NCBI GenBank assembly: GCA_009760885.1
Contig: CM019701.1
Coordinates: 14,852,282-14,916,281, forward strand
From: Achatina immaculata
Taxonomy: Eukaryota; Mollusca; Gastropoda; Stylommatophora; Achatinidae
DNA length: 64,000 bases
Direction of reading: 5' to 3'
Position 1 is the stretch's first letter, and each line of letters starts with the position of its first letter. The notes under the pieces are model-generated. The model had not been told where the DNA came from, did not search any database, and saw only the letters and a list, made by a program, of their open reading frames with translations. The position numbers and the translations under genes are program-made. Below are positions 55,701 through 61,800 of the stretch, in pieces.

Positions 55701-56555
55701 TTTGGCCCTGTGTATAGTGGTGCTATTTCATAATACAATCATTAGACTGCCATTTGTATGTTCATGGAAGCTTATAGAGTGGCTGCTTGTAAAGCTGCAT
55801 GCAAGTAAGACAACAACAGTAAGACAAGGCTAAGACAGTAGCATCTGAGAAGACAAATGATAGTGAGAAGAATTGTTTGCCAGACACTGATTCTCCTCCA
55901 CAAAAAAAAAGTTATTTGGTGCACTAACAACACTTGAGACCATGGTAAAGTTCATATTTAAAACTGGATTAACCATTTGAGAGAGAAGGACGAAGGAAGA
56001 GGTGTCTGTTTTTACAACAGGGTTAACTGGTACTATGGCAGCGTTGATCAGTAGCATACCTTTTCCAGTTTAATAAGTTTGTGTATGATCAGCAGTAAGT
56101 TTGTATATGGTCAGTTCAGTGGGGGTAACCTCCCTTGATGAAGTTGAAAAAACTCGCCCAAGACAGGAAATCTTGGCGAACTACCTTTCGGGCCCTATGT
56201 GACGTTTAGCGGCACGGGAAGGATGTCAGATGATCAGCTTTGCTGCTCCTGCCTTCATATTTTGTATATTGTGTGTGTGTATATGCGAGGGTTCTTTTTT
56301 TTTTTTTCAAATTTCCCATAATTCCAAATGGTTGTAGTATCATTTTTACCTGGTGAAGTATTGATGTGTTTGTTCTAAGGTCGCAAGACACAACTGGCTT
56401 ATGTTGGAACTGTGGTCAAACCTCCAAGAGAAGTTCTACGCAAGCAGAAGGAGTTTGGCACTGGATCTTTTGTTGGGACAAAAAGCAGCCACAGAAGTTC
56501 CAGTTCACAGGTGAAAGGTTACAAGCCCAGCACATCCATCACTGCGGACAGGTGA
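20296..56555 (+). CDS. ELOA: Elongin A (transcription elongation factor SIII subunit A), giant repeat-expanded form, 11 coding exons
   Basis: Elongin A stimulates RNA polymerase II elongation with Elongin B/C. With CUL5-RBX2 it ubiquitinates stalled polymerase in the nucleus. Exons: 20296-20370, 24279-24335, 28117-28253, 29002-37268, 41065-41161, 42799-42894, 47121-47174, 50347-50444, 54536-54637, 55512-55590 and 56380-56555. Splice phases all agree. Residues 1-89 match the TFIIS N-terminal domain (LLRRLQKLSVTI, HTGIGKVVNCL, ELAREVVNCWK). The C-terminus has FEDFMNFDE, RRMHVYSG, BC box SLYDMCVRVL, YSLLKPVLERCSVQQLY, KETDELWKAFCQRDFK, WRETYMRL, VVKPPREVLRKQKEFGTG. Vertebrate ELOA has about 770 residues; this one would have about 3,080, because exon 4 holds huge tandem repeats. 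A one-base frameshift (stop 36656-36658) disrupts the exon. It could be an assembly error, an allele or early decay. Confidence 0.93.
20825..21009 (-). mobile_element. LINE-F 3' end fragment
   Basis: The reverse strand encodes RGEPRQRWKDNIEEDIKEIG then VTNWREKIRNREEWRRTLSA and NGSKRRRR, ending in (GAA)n. It lies in ELOA intron 1. Confidence 0.85.
21110..21300 (-). mobile_element. LINE-G-like 3' end fragment
   Basis: The reverse strand encodes SQLAKDRTGWRTFVDGLCST then GSTEG, followed by GATGATGAATC. This is the characteristic C-terminal pattern of the (GAT)n-tailed LINE. Confidence 0.7.
21301..21889. other. ELOA intron 1, no feature recognised
   Basis: Unique-looking intronic sequence with no ORF or repeat of note. 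Confidence 0.4.
21890..22926. repeat. About 30-copy minisatellite that grew inside element R
   Basis: From 21945 to about 22835 the units read CACAGCTGACATACTTGTGT then CAGGGTTGGGAAAT (31-38 bp, alternating lengths). Outside the array, TGAACCACAGCTGAC on the left and GGGAACCATAGCTGACCGAG, CCCAGTCCCATCTCTC on the right are element R sequence. Confidence 0.9.
22927..23394 (-). mobile_element. LINE-A 3' fragment inserted in element R
   Basis: The reverse strand encodes NKTAEKHINAFECKCYRRVL, NISILQELNIEEGWLVKRIK, KRKRGRPKQRW and QDIVDDLQM. R sequence flanks it: CCATGATGG (22918-22926) and CCATGGTGG (23395-23403) are a near-perfect target duplication. Confidence 0.88.
23395..23575. mobile_element. 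Element R, right remainder after LINE-A
   Basis: CCATGGTGGTGGAATCTGC, CCGTAACCTCC and TGATACAACACTGTTCCTCA match the second half of R (compare 5380-5545), more diverged than other copies. Confidence 0.75.
23623..24124 (-). mobile_element. LINE-A 3' fragment with 12-bp target duplication
   Basis: A 502-bp minus-strand copy with tail (TGAT/TGAA)n at 23623-23650 and RT end coding NKTAEKHINAFECKCYRRVL. TGAAGATTTGAT occurs at 23611-23622 and 24125-24136. A third copy of the flank at about 24171 forms a small hairpin with a poly-T spacer. Confidence 0.9.
24279..24335 (+). CDS. ELOA: ELOA coding exon 2 (TFIIS N-terminal domain)
   Basis: A 57-bp phase 0-0 exon with acceptor TTGTTTCAG and donor GTATGC. 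It encodes VVELLRRLQKLSVTISALQ. It aligns with the KKLLKYLKKLSTLPITVDIL segment of vertebrate Elongin A (two shorter by one gap). Confidence 0.88.
24640..25060. repeat. About 37-bp minisatellite
   Basis: Units of TCTCTAACTTTTGTCTCAGA then CACTAACTCTGTGTCTG with variable length. Degenerate CTCTGTC-rich sequence continues to about 25250. ELOA intron 2. Confidence 0.85.
25270..25865 (+). mobile_element. LINE-B 3' part with a small internal insertion
   Basis: Encodes YACESW-like, TEEIDNKLDSFENKCLRKIL and REAKLVGIKSIDEV-like blocks, ending GACATTTAACAGCACAGGAA. At about 25478-25560 it is interrupted by CTTTATTTTCAAAGGGTTAA and CAGGCCCGTCTGACATTCTG, sequence also seen at 42430-42490. Confidence 0.8.
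25912..25990. mobile_element. Short palindromic MITE candidate (pogo/Tigger-like ends)
   Basis: CAGTCAACCCCGCTTAATGT at the left and ATTGACATTAAGTGGGGTCC at the right are near inverted repeats around a 35-bp centre. Assignment to a superfamily is tentative. Confidence 0.5.
25991..26355 (+). mobile_element. LINE-C 3' fragment, (AG)n tail
   Basis: Encodes [40 protein letters not shown] and [14 protein letters not shown], then GGCACTTAAGGTTCAG and (AG)n. About 90 percent like 7030-7330 by eye. Confidence 0.85.
26540..27579 (-). mobile_element. Mariner transposon, 3'-truncated copy
   Basis: The reverse strand encodes mariner transposase segments: TMDETWVHHFQQETKEQSKQ, HHGSPPPKKARVV, RGVIFHQDNAPVH and NILLIPQ. 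Aspartates of DETW and HQDN remain; the third lies in the degraded end. The terminal inverted repeat (GTACCTTATGCCGAGAACTT then ATCAATTACCCCTCG) and TA at 27580-27581 mark its 5' end. The 3' terminus is missing. Frameshifts make it inactive. Confidence 0.88.
27599..27862 (-). mobile_element. tRNA-derived SINE-3, copy 1
   Basis: The reverse strand has a tRNA-like head with B-box CACGGGTTCAATCCCGGGAC. The body is shared with 54998-55257 (GAGGGGCCCAACCCCCC, TGATGATCTGAAGGAGTTG). Flanking TTGTTAT at 27592 and 27863 may be a short target duplication. Confidence 0.8.
28117..28253 (+). CDS. ELOA: ELOA coding exon 3 (TFIIS N-terminal domain)
   Basis: The acceptor CTTATGCAG was chosen because the preceding bases would give an in-frame stop. 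It encodes HTGIGKVVNCLSRQDGAVGE then LAREVVNCWKSVVALE and KQRKTSTI plus two bases, followed by GTGTTG. It matches ETGVGKTVNSLRKH and ARDLVAQWKKLV of the family LW domain. Confidence 0.92.
28590..28718 (+). mobile_element. LINE-C extreme 3' fragment with (AG)n tail
   Basis: TCACCTGGGCAAGCGTGGAA to GGCACTTAAGGTTCTGAG, then 16 AG units. It matches 7227-7331. It lies in ELOA intron 3. Confidence 0.85.
29002..37268 (+). CDS. ELOA: ELOA giant exon 4 (8,267 bp): disordered repeat region plus conserved FEDFMNFDE segment
   Basis: The acceptor TTCTCATGTCTAG completes the Arg codon left open by exon 3, and the exon ends before GTGAGT at 37269. It is open for 7.65 kb. Order: acidic/charged region with a doubled NSFKEEDSRKGNSDYR block; recurring Y-I/L-P motifs; basic KNK-rich stretch (29880-30005); Ser/His/Lys repeats (30200-31080); Ser-rich part (31600-31880); irregular YSPQ units (32210-33300); YSP 15-mers (33370-35390); KDKSSS 11-mers (35950-36600); SPEHVTES units; and the family-like LSFEDFMNFDEAELSRKGK (37048-37107). 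Reading moves by one base between about 36640 and 36657. Confidence 0.9.
29102..29197 (+). repeat. ELOA: 48-bp perfect-frame duplication in ELOA exon 4
   Basis: Two adjacent copies encode NSFKEEDSRKGNSDYR. The near-identity at DNA level shows a recent in-frame duplication. Confidence 0.95.
30200..31080 (+). repeat. ELOA: ELOA Ser/His/Gly/Lys coding repeat, about 10-residue unit
   Basis: Units like KSSSSASPHG and KSSSLASPHS, with a 30-bp base period that drifts to 33-36 bp. TCA/TCT/TCC-rich codons dominate. Predicted to be disordered and highly phosphorylatable. It corresponds to residues of roughly 490-780. Confidence 0.9.
33370..35390 (+). repeat. ELOA: ELOA CTD-like coding repeat: about 45 units of 15 residues with YSP heptads
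   Basis: The 45-bp unit encodes YSPKPVSDTRDREGR and variants (YSPTPVSDTTGKKGR, YSSKPMSDTKDKEER). The last nine units (34980-35380) switch to YSPKLVSSTRDKEEI. The first seven residues match the Pol II CTD consensus YSPTSPS at Y1, S2, P3 and S7, and at T4 in some copies. The second half is strongly charged. It corresponds to residues of roughly 1550-2220. The antisense ORF over this block is a periodicity artefact. Confidence 0.95.
35950..36600 (+). repeat. ELOA: ELOA 11-residue KDKSSS coding repeat
   Basis: 33-bp units encode KDKSSSGQTVN, KDKSSSSHTVN and similar, about 20 copies, the first ones irregular (YDKSSSSQSVR). Two alternating subtypes (GQTV and SHTV) suggest higher-order duplication. 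Confidence 0.93.
37558..37815 (-). mobile_element. LINE-F 3' end fragment
   Basis: The plus strand shows AAGCCATTAAGGCTCATTGC, GCAGATAAAGTTAACCTCCA and TGTTGTCTTTCCATCTCTG, the reverse complement of the LINE-F end at 17350-17480 and near-identical to 20838-20990. ELOA intron 4. Confidence 0.8.
37870..38039 (+). mobile_element. LINE-E fragment
   Basis: Encodes LHGSESWTIGG, LEATEMWFQGRMMRIPWTAK and ITN, the same segment as 61740-61860. It is truncated by element P at about 38040. Confidence 0.7.
38040..39405 (-). mobile_element. Element P copy 2
   Basis: It matches 15320-16856 end to end with small internal deletions: CTTCTACCACCAAGA at one end and CAGTCCTTAGAACC at the other, with the same GGACTTTCTCACCGG blocks. 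The target duplication is not clear. ELOA intron 4. Confidence 0.85.
39582..39720. repeat. About 75-bp tandem duplication
   Basis: ACCAGTTATCAGACACTC followed by GAGCTGTGAATATC-type sequence and GGATATCAGAAAATACTAT occurs twice with small differences. Confidence 0.8.
39850..40060 (+). mobile_element. Diverged LINE 3' fragment (LINE-E-like)
   Basis: Encodes REKLEHIITVGGIEGRRTRG then RLREQN, similar in layout to [20 protein letters not shown] of LINE-E. Assignment is by short motif only. Confidence 0.5.
40545..40830. mobile_element. Element R, diverged copy with 16-bp tandem expansion
   Basis: AAAGCAGGGGATGTGCAGTG, CTTCTTTAGCAGGGTTCACC and AAGCCAGGCTAGGCTAATTC match R in the 62665 orientation. 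At its start, GCTGATGTTCTTTACA is repeated four times. Confidence 0.75.
40868..40975. repeat. 22-bp minisatellite, 5 copies
   Basis: CATGCCTTGAGCACCCACAC plus AG, nearly perfect. ELOA intron 4, 90 bp before exon 5. Confidence 0.93.
41065..41161 (+). CDS. ELOA: ELOA coding exon 5
   Basis: The acceptor CTCTCCATGTAG and donor GTAAGA bound a 97-bp exon, phase 0 in and 1 out. It encodes VTVTEEDLLNLLPETQAHDE then SLNVSSKNKGEE. It lies in the variable linker before the BC-box region, so it is supported mainly by splice sites and phase. Confidence 0.78.
41162..42289. other. ELOA intron 5, mostly unassigned
   Basis: AT-rich with poly-T runs. 41945-42130 is a diverged relative of 53490-53710 (AAATAAAACT...TCCA.GACAC...ACAATTCA.AACTGTC), so an unnamed dispersed repeat is likely. 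Confidence 0.45.
42290..42387 (+). mobile_element. LINE-D extreme 3' fragment
   Basis: GGTTCCATACATGAATTACA to GACAGACAATGCGAACGAAG then (GAA)n, nearly identical to 8088-8181. A 98-bp insertion consistent with strong 5' truncation. Confidence 0.85.
42799..42894 (+). CDS. ELOA: ELOA coding exon 6
   Basis: The exon follows GTGCTTACAG and ends before GTCAGG. It encodes ESGLQMATDLDTVGAKSTRR then MHVYSGRRQGVI plus one base. RRMHVYSG matches the conserved RRMNSKMQVYSG region of Elongin A. Confidence 0.85.
   Translation, partial: NPACRWQLIWILSVQNPPEECMCTLAVDKES
43105..43451. mobile_element. Element R, copy with 12-bp target duplication
   Basis: Full-length-looking 347-bp copy, GGGGGTGAAGACACCTGTCC to CATACAAGTACAGGT. 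GAACTAAGATCA (43093-43104) and GAACTAAGACCA (43452-43463) flank it. Confidence 0.88.
43969..44014. repeat. (CTTGT)n microsatellite
   Basis: Nine pure pentamer units. ELOA intron 6. Confidence 0.97.
44576..45497. repeat. About 53-bp satellite array, about 17 copies
   Basis: The unit contains TAATAGCTATATAATCTTGA, TAGCTGGTGTTGTGTTG and a T-run of variable length. Two subtypes (GTAGGGTC and GAAGGGTC) alternate in the left half; the right half uses ACTAGCTACATAATC. Higher-order structure is evident. Confidence 0.95.
45498..45704. repeat. 48-bp minisatellite, left half, split by mariner
   Basis: Units CATACTGATAGCTGGTGTCA, TATTGGAAGGTCTACTTGTT and ATTTTCAT. The array resumes at 46964-47092. Confidence 0.9.
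45705..46963 (+). mobile_element. Mariner transposon, near-complete but inactive
   Basis: A 1.26-kb element with about 35-bp inverted repeats (GGGTGATTGATAAGTTCTTG and its counterpart) flanked by TA at 45703-45704 and 46964-46965. The frame at 45852-46256 is the HTH DNA-binding part (CYLCIKGLSSKEIHEDM, STVKKWAAQLK). 46325-46768 has the catalytic part (FHQDNAPVH, HPPYSPDLASSDF). The segment holding the first catalytic Asp is deleted (LTWVHHF where its sister has DETWVHHF). Two stops and a frameshift near 46735 add to the damage. Confidence 0.93.
46964..47092. repeat. 48-bp minisatellite, right half
   Basis: ATATCTGGTGTCATGTTGGA and AGGTCTGCTTGTTATTTATA continue the array left at 45704. It ends about 28 bp before ELOA exon 7. 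Confidence 0.9.
47121..47174 (+). CDS. ELOA: ELOA coding exon 7 (BC box)
   Basis: A 54-bp exon between TGTATTGCAG and GTGAGT. It encodes EIKSLYDMCVRVLTDNIN plus one base. SLYDMCVRVL fits the BC-box consensus (S/T)LxxxCxxxL that binds Elongin C. It starts only about 30 bp after the end of a minisatellite. Confidence 0.92.
47548..48470 (-). mobile_element. LINE-A, longest copy, internally rearranged
   Basis: The reverse strand encodes FEYLGSQITNKGDTMREIKR, RTSIALQKVKQLKKLWRG, TYACETWTLNKTAEKHINSF and ILHELNIEEDWLVRRIKQRK. 48140-48470 shows weak endonuclease-region similarity (MYEGKYQIISDEMKRMGI on the reverse strand), out of place next to the RT end. This suggests a large internal deletion. 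Confidence 0.8.
48471..49430. other. ELOA intron 7, unassigned
   Basis: Contains TTCACGCCGAAACGTCACAA and AATAAAGCTG at 48673-48722, a pattern often seen at 3' ends of retroelements, and a poly-G run at 49056. No coding sequence was recognised. Confidence 0.4.
49440..49910 (+). mobile_element. LINE-D-like RNase H / 3' fragment, degraded
   Basis: Encodes KWNEKANTLAKHGSKIGAMH (end of RNase H) and, after frame breaks, CPCKS and a PEYVLQECP-like Cys tail. It matches 50940-51262 on the opposite strand in its last part. Confidence 0.7.
50347..50444 (+). CDS. ELOA: ELOA coding exon 8
   Basis: The acceptor TTTCATTTCAG and donor GTAAGC bound 98 bp. It encodes AISFIGCIQYSLLKPVLERC then SVQQLYLVENYSP. 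It aligns with [20 protein letters not shown] and DQLYRIEEYN of vertebrate Elongin A (the F-box-like segment after the BC box). Confidence 0.95.
50940..51262 (-). mobile_element. LINE-D-like 3' fragment
   Basis: The reverse strand encodes MSHTDKCPCGSGVQTPEHIL then QECPNQADLRRETWPEG and GSYQDLERTAGFAMSTGIRI, ending in GAAGAAGAACGCAGAAGAAG. The last 45 bp of coding sequence are duplicated in tandem (51010-51110). ELOA intron 8. Confidence 0.82.
51270..52390. other. ELOA intron 8, AT-rich, simple repeats only
   Basis: (TAA)n at 51577-51592, (GT)n near 51956-51975 and several poly-T runs. No coding sequence recognised. Confidence 0.45.
52400..52555. repeat. 40-bp tandem repeat, about 4 copies
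   Basis: TATATATGGGACTAGTTTTT then ACGTGAATATCACCTAG. ELOA intron 8. Confidence 0.9.
52560..53940. other. ELOA intron 8, right part, mostly unassigned
   Basis: No gene-like ORF. 53490-53710 resembles 41945-42130, indicating an unnamed dispersed repeat. Confidence 0.45.
53942..54375. mobile_element. Palindromic element: two inverted tRNA-like arms around a LINE-B fragment
   Basis: The left arm 53942-54060 (CACTTTTAGATGTGAGAGAA, GGATGAGCAACCGTCTAGCC, ATGAGAAAACAGCATAT) is the inverted, about 80-percent copy of the right arm 54250-54375. Each arm has tRNA-like words (CTAGATGGCTG, GTGGTTTAAGTCTCAG). 54075-54225 between them is a minus-strand LINE-B 3' end (TACATCCTTCCCGTGCCGTT). Confidence 0.7.
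54536..54637 (+). CDS. ELOA: ELOA coding exon 9
   Basis: A 102-bp phase 0-0 exon, acceptor CTGTTTACAG and donor GTCAGT. It encodes HLMKETDELWKAFCQRDFKG then SKPDQFISWRETYM. It matches the family block ETDxLWKxHCxRDFKxxxPxxxESWREMY. Confidence 0.96.
54895..54997. repeat. About 27-bp minisatellite, left part (split by SINE-3)
   Basis: GTGAAGACATAGAACAATAA then ACATCCAT units. The array resumes at 55258-55460 after the SINE. ELOA intron 9. Confidence 0.88.
54998..55257 (-). mobile_element. tRNA-derived SINE-3, copy 2, inside a minisatellite
   Basis: Same element and orientation as 27599-27862, with B-box-like CATGGGTTCAATCCCGGGAC on the reverse strand. A poly-C run replaces the shorter C-run of copy 1. 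Confidence 0.85.
55258..55460. repeat. About 27-bp minisatellite, right part
   Basis: GTGAAGACAGAACAATAAAC then AGCCAT units, about seven, ending 50 bp before ELOA exon 10. Confidence 0.88.
55512..55590 (+). CDS. ELOA: ELOA coding exon 10 (with triplicated donor downstream)
   Basis: Begins after TTTTATTTCAG and ends before GTAAGT. It encodes RLHKERELKYQKLKQSMCTS then IMKGKA plus one base, matching RLQDAREQRLRxLTKNI of the family. The last 34 bp and the donor are repeated twice downstream at 46-bp spacing. Confidence 0.9.
55557..55690 (+). repeat. Three 46-bp tandem copies of the ELOA exon 10 end and its splice donor
   Basis: TCCATGTGTACTTCTATAAT begins at 55557, 55603 and 55649. Each copy ends in AAAGGCAG followed by GTAAGT, GTAAGC and GTATGT respectively. 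Confidence 0.95.
55691..56129. other. ELOA intron 10, unassigned
   Basis: No gene-like ORF or named repeat seen. Confidence 0.4.
56130..56232 (+). mobile_element. LINE-B extreme 3' fragment
   Basis: CCTTGATGAAGTTGAAAAAA to GGCGAACTACCTTTCGGGCC and GACGTTTAGCGGCACGGGAA, the last 100 bp of LINE-B. ELOA intron 10. Confidence 0.85.
56380..56555 (+). CDS. ELOA: ELOA coding exon 11 (stop codon)
   Basis: The acceptor GTTTGTTCTAAG precedes GRKTQLAYVGTVVKPPREVL then RKQKEFGTGSFVG, a close match to [21 protein letters not shown] and KFGTGG. The tail KSSHRSSSSQVKGYKPST and SITADR ends at TGA 56553-56555. Vertebrate proteins continue about 70 residues further. Good internal donors (56511 and 56553) leave room for an alternative last exon that I could not find. 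Confidence 0.88.
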
Positions 56556-56897
56556 ATAGATTAGCAGTCTGGGAGCAAGGCCGTCCTTGAGAAAGGGGCA
56601 TCCTGGCTTTTCCACTTCGAAAGTTCTTGCCACATGTTTCCTGTGACCCATATAGTTTTAAAAGAAAGTGTTACATAAAGAAGTGGCTTTCATTGTGTAC
56701 TTTGCAATGTCCAGATGAGGCACCAAGTACTGCTTTGTGCTCCAAGAACTACTGATCTTCTTTTTCCACTTGTTTCAAAAACAATTTTGGATTGAAACAA
56801 TAATTAAAAATTAACAAACCAAAAATGCGAAACTTATTTTTGTTCACTACGAGTCTGTCTTTATAGCATCGCAGTATACTTAAAACGCTTTTCTCAA

Positions 56898-56903
56898 AAT
56901 AAA
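56898..56903 (+). promoter_or_regulatory. ELOA: Candidate ELOA polyadenylation signal AATAAA
   Basis: The first AATAAA after the stop codon, 343 bp downstream, in an AT-rich stretch. It is inferred only from the hexamer and its position. Confidence 0.4.
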
Positions 56904-58218
56904 TTTTAATCAAAGTCTGCCATTGTATTTTTCTTTATAAAATTTTCTCCAAAGATATCTCCTATTTAATCAAAATAACTGTATCGAATGTTGAGGGGGG
57001 GGGGGCATTGTTTTCTTAATTTTCGAGTTCTTAAAACCTCATCCCCAGTAATGAAAAGATCTTGGCAAATGAAAAAGAAGCTTTATTAATGAATGGCTCT
57101 TTTTTTTTTTTTTGCGTTGACTGTAAGAGTGGACATGAGGGGGGGGGGGGGGGGAGGGAAATAACACCAGACAGCCATCTTTGTTTGTAAGGCTGTGATA
57201 AAAGTTGCATGACCATTCCACTGTGAAAATGTTAACATTTCTCTTTTCTTTTTTTTGTTTTAAAGTGTGGTTTGTTCTGAGAAAAAAAATGCTTGATTTT
57301 GTTTTGAATCTTTAAATTTCTGTCAGTTATCAGTGAAATCGTTTATGCACTCTAAGCAGTTTTTTTTTTTATTTTTAAACTATTCCGTCATAATAGGTGT
57401 GTTGTGTTTCAAAACAAAATATATTTGTTGTTTGTTTTATTTCCGTGTTGCTATTCCATTTTTAATTTGGTATTTGCATTTTGTTTTCTGTTTTTTCTCT
57501 TTTTCATTTTACAATTTCCGATTTTGGTAATTCCTTTTAAGACTGTATGTAGTGCAGTATGGGCGTATAACACAAGTTGTGACGTGAAAAAAAAAAGAAA
57601 AAAGTATGGTAAAGTATAGATTCACATGAAGTACAAGTGAAGGAAGTCATGTAAGATTTGAACTGGGATGAGTAAAACAGTTTTTGAAGCAGTTTTTATC
57701 TTGTAAACAACTGTAAATTCTGCATCAGTGGTTTAATTTTGCTGCATTCTTCTTATAATCATGACGCATTAGAATGCTTGGAATAGTTTTTAACTAAGTT
57801 GTCATAGTTACAGTACATTTTTAAAAAGAAAATTTGTTAAAAAAGATCCTGGAGTGGTCTTTCCTGCGATTCCAAAAAAAACGGTATCTCGGAACATTTA
57901 CTGAGGAATTTCAAAATGGTGTCATGTCTTAAATTATAGATCTTTACTCTTTTGATATTATCTTTTTTTGTGGACTTATATGTTTGTACATGTTTAATGT
58001 TGAGTATCACAAAATTTAGGCAGAGCAGATCCATTTATATTGGCTACATTCACATGCTGTGAAACACAAAGTCATAATATACATAGAAAGACAGCGAGTG
58101 AGGTACAGATCATCTGGATTGATGAAACCAAAAAAATTGGAAGATGTTTCATAATAAGGTTAGATATCGTAAGGAGATCGGGTTTGGTGGTGTGTAAGGC
58201 AGAGCACACTTTTAATTA
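56904..58218. other. Downstream of ELOA, AT-rich, no gene recognised
   Basis: May include the ELOA 3' UTR. Poly-G runs at about 56995-57004 and 57140-57154 and poly-T/poly-A runs. Short ORFs look spurious. Confidence 0.45.
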
Positions 58219-58226
58219 GACCAGAG

Positions 58227-58391
58227 CAGTGGTTCTAAATGTGGGGTGCATCGACACCCGGGAGGAGGGGGGTCCACAGAGACAGCAAATGGTTAGGCTT
58301 ATTTTTTTAAAAAATCTTAGCATTATCTGGGTTGGATTTCTTGTTTTATCTTATAAGAGTTCCACAACTGAAAGAAGGTTGAAAAACACTG
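58227..58391. mobile_element. hAT-like MITE candidate
   Basis: Ends CAGTGGTTCTAAATGTGGGG and GGTTGAAAAACACTG form imperfect inverted repeats of the common hAT type CAGTGGTTCTCAA. Flanks GACCAGAG and GACAGAGA could be a decayed 8-bp duplication. Confidence 0.55.
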
Positions 58392-58802
58392 GACAGAGAG
58401 AAACTGTCACAAACTGCAGTACTGCACATCACCAGTACTAGATGAGAAGAACAAGGGAACAAAAAGACAAATTCTATGTGCAATTCTATATGTGTATAAT
58501 CCACTCATATGTTGTATGTTGGTATGTTTTTTGTGTGCTTTTTTCATTAATCTACACTTTATGTTGTGGTTGTGGAGCAAAAAAGTGTGCTGTTAGTGAG
58601 TAAAGAGTAGAGTGTTTCTCCAAGATTACTCAGGAAGCACTTTTTTTTTGCCTTTGGCACAGAAATACAATAACTTTCCATGTTGCCTTGCTCTTTATTT
58701 CTGGTAAGGCTTTCATCCATGCTGTCAGTGTATCTGAGACTTATAAAACCTGGCAGATTTTGGGTCTTCAAGATTTATTACTTTGCTTTAGACTTCCTGT
58801 TT

Positions 58803-61800
58803 CAATCTTCTCTGTAGCATTATATCTATTATGTACTATGGTCCTATATTGTTCTTGTATTGCTTTATCTTTCCATAACAGCTCTCTATCCAGTTCTTTG
58901 TTTTTAGCTGCAACTTTTAACCTCTTTAGCCTGATTCTCACTTTTCCTACGACTGGGATGTGATCACTGTTGCAATCTGCACTTGGTCTTGTTTTCATGG
59001 ATATTAGTGAGTTCCTGAATCTTCTGTTGATCATAATGTAATCTGTCTGGTTATGTATGTTATTATATGGGCTTTTCCATGTCCATAGTCACCTAGGGTG
59101 TTGTTGAAACCAAGTATTTCCTATTATCATTTTATTCTTTTCTACTCACTCAATCAACATCTCTCCTCTTTTGTTTCTGATTCCTAGTCCATACTTGTCA
59201 GTAGCATCATTGTCTTGTTCAGTCCCTACTTTCATGTTTAAATCACTGAGCACAAAGTTTACTTCCCATGGTTTGCACTGTTTCATTGCCATGTCCAGAT
59301 TGTTGTAAAATTCTTTTATCTCATCATCAGAGCTTTCTGAAGTTGGTGCATATACTTGGATGAGATTTGTGTCTAGTGGATGGCCCTGTAATTTAACCAT
59401 TAACACTCTGTCCGATATGAACCAGAAACCGTTCACAGTTCCTGCTGTCCTCTTATTCATTTTTATGCCAGCTCCATTTCTATGCTGGTTTCCCCCCGGA
59501 ATATATTATTTTGAAGTCTTTATGATCTGTGCTTCCTGCTCCAGTCCATCTTATTTCACATAAACCAAGGATGTTAATTTCCATTCTTTTCATTTCTTGT
59601 TCGATGTTTTCCAGTTTTCCAAGTTCTGTTAATGTTCTAATGTTCCACGTTGCAATTACTGTGGTGTTGCTTTTGTTTTCTTTGTGTACAGTAGCTGGAT
59701 ATTGATCTGGTATCACCTGTCGCATGTGATGGTCCCTACCGGATGAGGTGGTTCCACTGTAACTCCCATTAATGTCGTTATGATTCAAAGAATTGTGGAT
59801 TGTCATTATTGTTCTTGGGAATGTACAGTGTTGGTTTCCCCTTGCCTTCCACCGGTTTGTTTATGGTTTACTCCACTAGCCTTTGACTCTGGCCAGAGCT
59901 TACCCTACAAGACAGCAAGGGGTTTGAAATCAAAGTTTTCCTTCTCCTAAATGAGCTATCAACCAAGACTAACTAGTCTCACCTACCTGAAGTGTCTGGT
60001 TTTCAGGCGCCAGATACTCACCTTTCACCCCTTCTCTTGTCAGTTTAAACAATTCCGCCACGAGAAGGCCAGGAGCTGGACTTGGACTGTCAGAGGCTAT
60101 TTGAGACGCACGCCTTGGAGGCATTTAACAGAAGTGGAGAGCTTATCCTCCACCCCACCTCCAGCTATTACAGTCCTTAGAACGATCATTGAACAGTTGT
60201 ATATGCTCAAAGACTCTATTCAGCAAACATCTATCAAAATCCTACCTCCAAATAAATGACACGCTAAACAGGGGTGGATGACAGAACAAATTTTGCAACT
60301 AATGGATCGGAGAAGAAGTCTTAAGGACAATAAAGATGAATATGACAAAATAAATAAAGAAATAAGACACAAATGCAATAAAGCTAAGGAGAAGTGGCTA
60401 AATAAGAAATGTAGTGAAATAGAGACACAGCATCATGGAAATGCAAGAGATATGTACAAACAAATAAAGGAGTTAACAAACAAAAGGGCATACCATAAGA
60501 CTAGTTGCCTGAAGTCAAAGGAGGGGCATACAATAATGGACAGAGATGAAATAATGGCAAGATGGAGCAAATACATTAGAGAACTCTATGAGGACAATGG
60601 AAGCAAAATAGATTTACGAAACAGTAATGAAGGACCTCCAATATTAAAAGCAGAAGTGGAAGAAGCCATCAAACACATGAATAACAACAAAGCACCAGGA
60701 CCAGATAAAATCACCAAAGAAGAATTGGAAGCATTAGGAGAGCTTGGCATAGAAATAATTTCCAGATTGTTGAATGACATCTATAACAGTAACTATGTCC
60801 CATCAGACCTTTTGCAATGTTTTCATTGCCCTACCAAAAAAACAAGGTGCAGTTGAATGTGAAGACCATTGAACCATTAGTCTTATGAGCCATGTTACCA
60901 AAATCCTATTTCGTATTGTCATGAAAAGAGTCAGGAGCAAAATAAAACCAGAAATCACTGAAGAACAGCGCGGCTTCGTCGAAGGAAAAGGTACAAGTAA
61001 CGCCATATATATAATAAGAACATTGATGGGGAGATCATTAGAAGTAAAGACGGACCTATACTTATGCTTCATAGACTACTGTAAAGCATTCAATAAGTGA
61101 GACACACAGAAATTATAAGAATGGTGGAAGACATCAACATAGATGTGAAAGATCTGAAATTTATCAAAAACATATACTGGCAGCAATCAGCAGCAGTGAG
61201 GGTCGAGAACCAAATAGGAGCATTCCAAGACATAAAATTGGGAGTGAGACAAGGATGTATTTTTTCTTCTGACCTCTTCTCCTTGTACGGCGGAAACTTA
61301 ATGAGAAGTATAGAGAACTTGCCAGGAATATCAGTTGGCGGGTACAACTTTAACAACTAAGATATACAGACGACACAGTCCTGATTGCTAAAAGTGAAGG
61401 GGAGCTACAAGCTCTTCTGGATGTGGTGGTTCATGAAAGTAAAAATAAAGGTCTCAGCCTGAATAAAAAGAAGACTGAAGTTATGGTCATCTCAAAGAAA
61501 AGAATACCACCAAAATGTAGCATTACCATCGATGGCACAGAACTGAAACACGTTGATAGATTCAAGTACTTAGGAATGATTATAACAACTGATGGGAAAT
61601 GTCACAATGAAATAAAAAGCAGACGTGCTCAGGCCAACTCAGCATTCTAGACAATGAGACACATCCTGTGCAACAGATCCATATCAATGGAAACAAGATT
61701 CCGAGTACTTAAATTTTACGTCGAGACAATTTTGTTGTATGGGTGTGAAGTATGGTCTATGAATAAGAGAGTACAGTGAGAAATGGAGGCCTTGGAGATG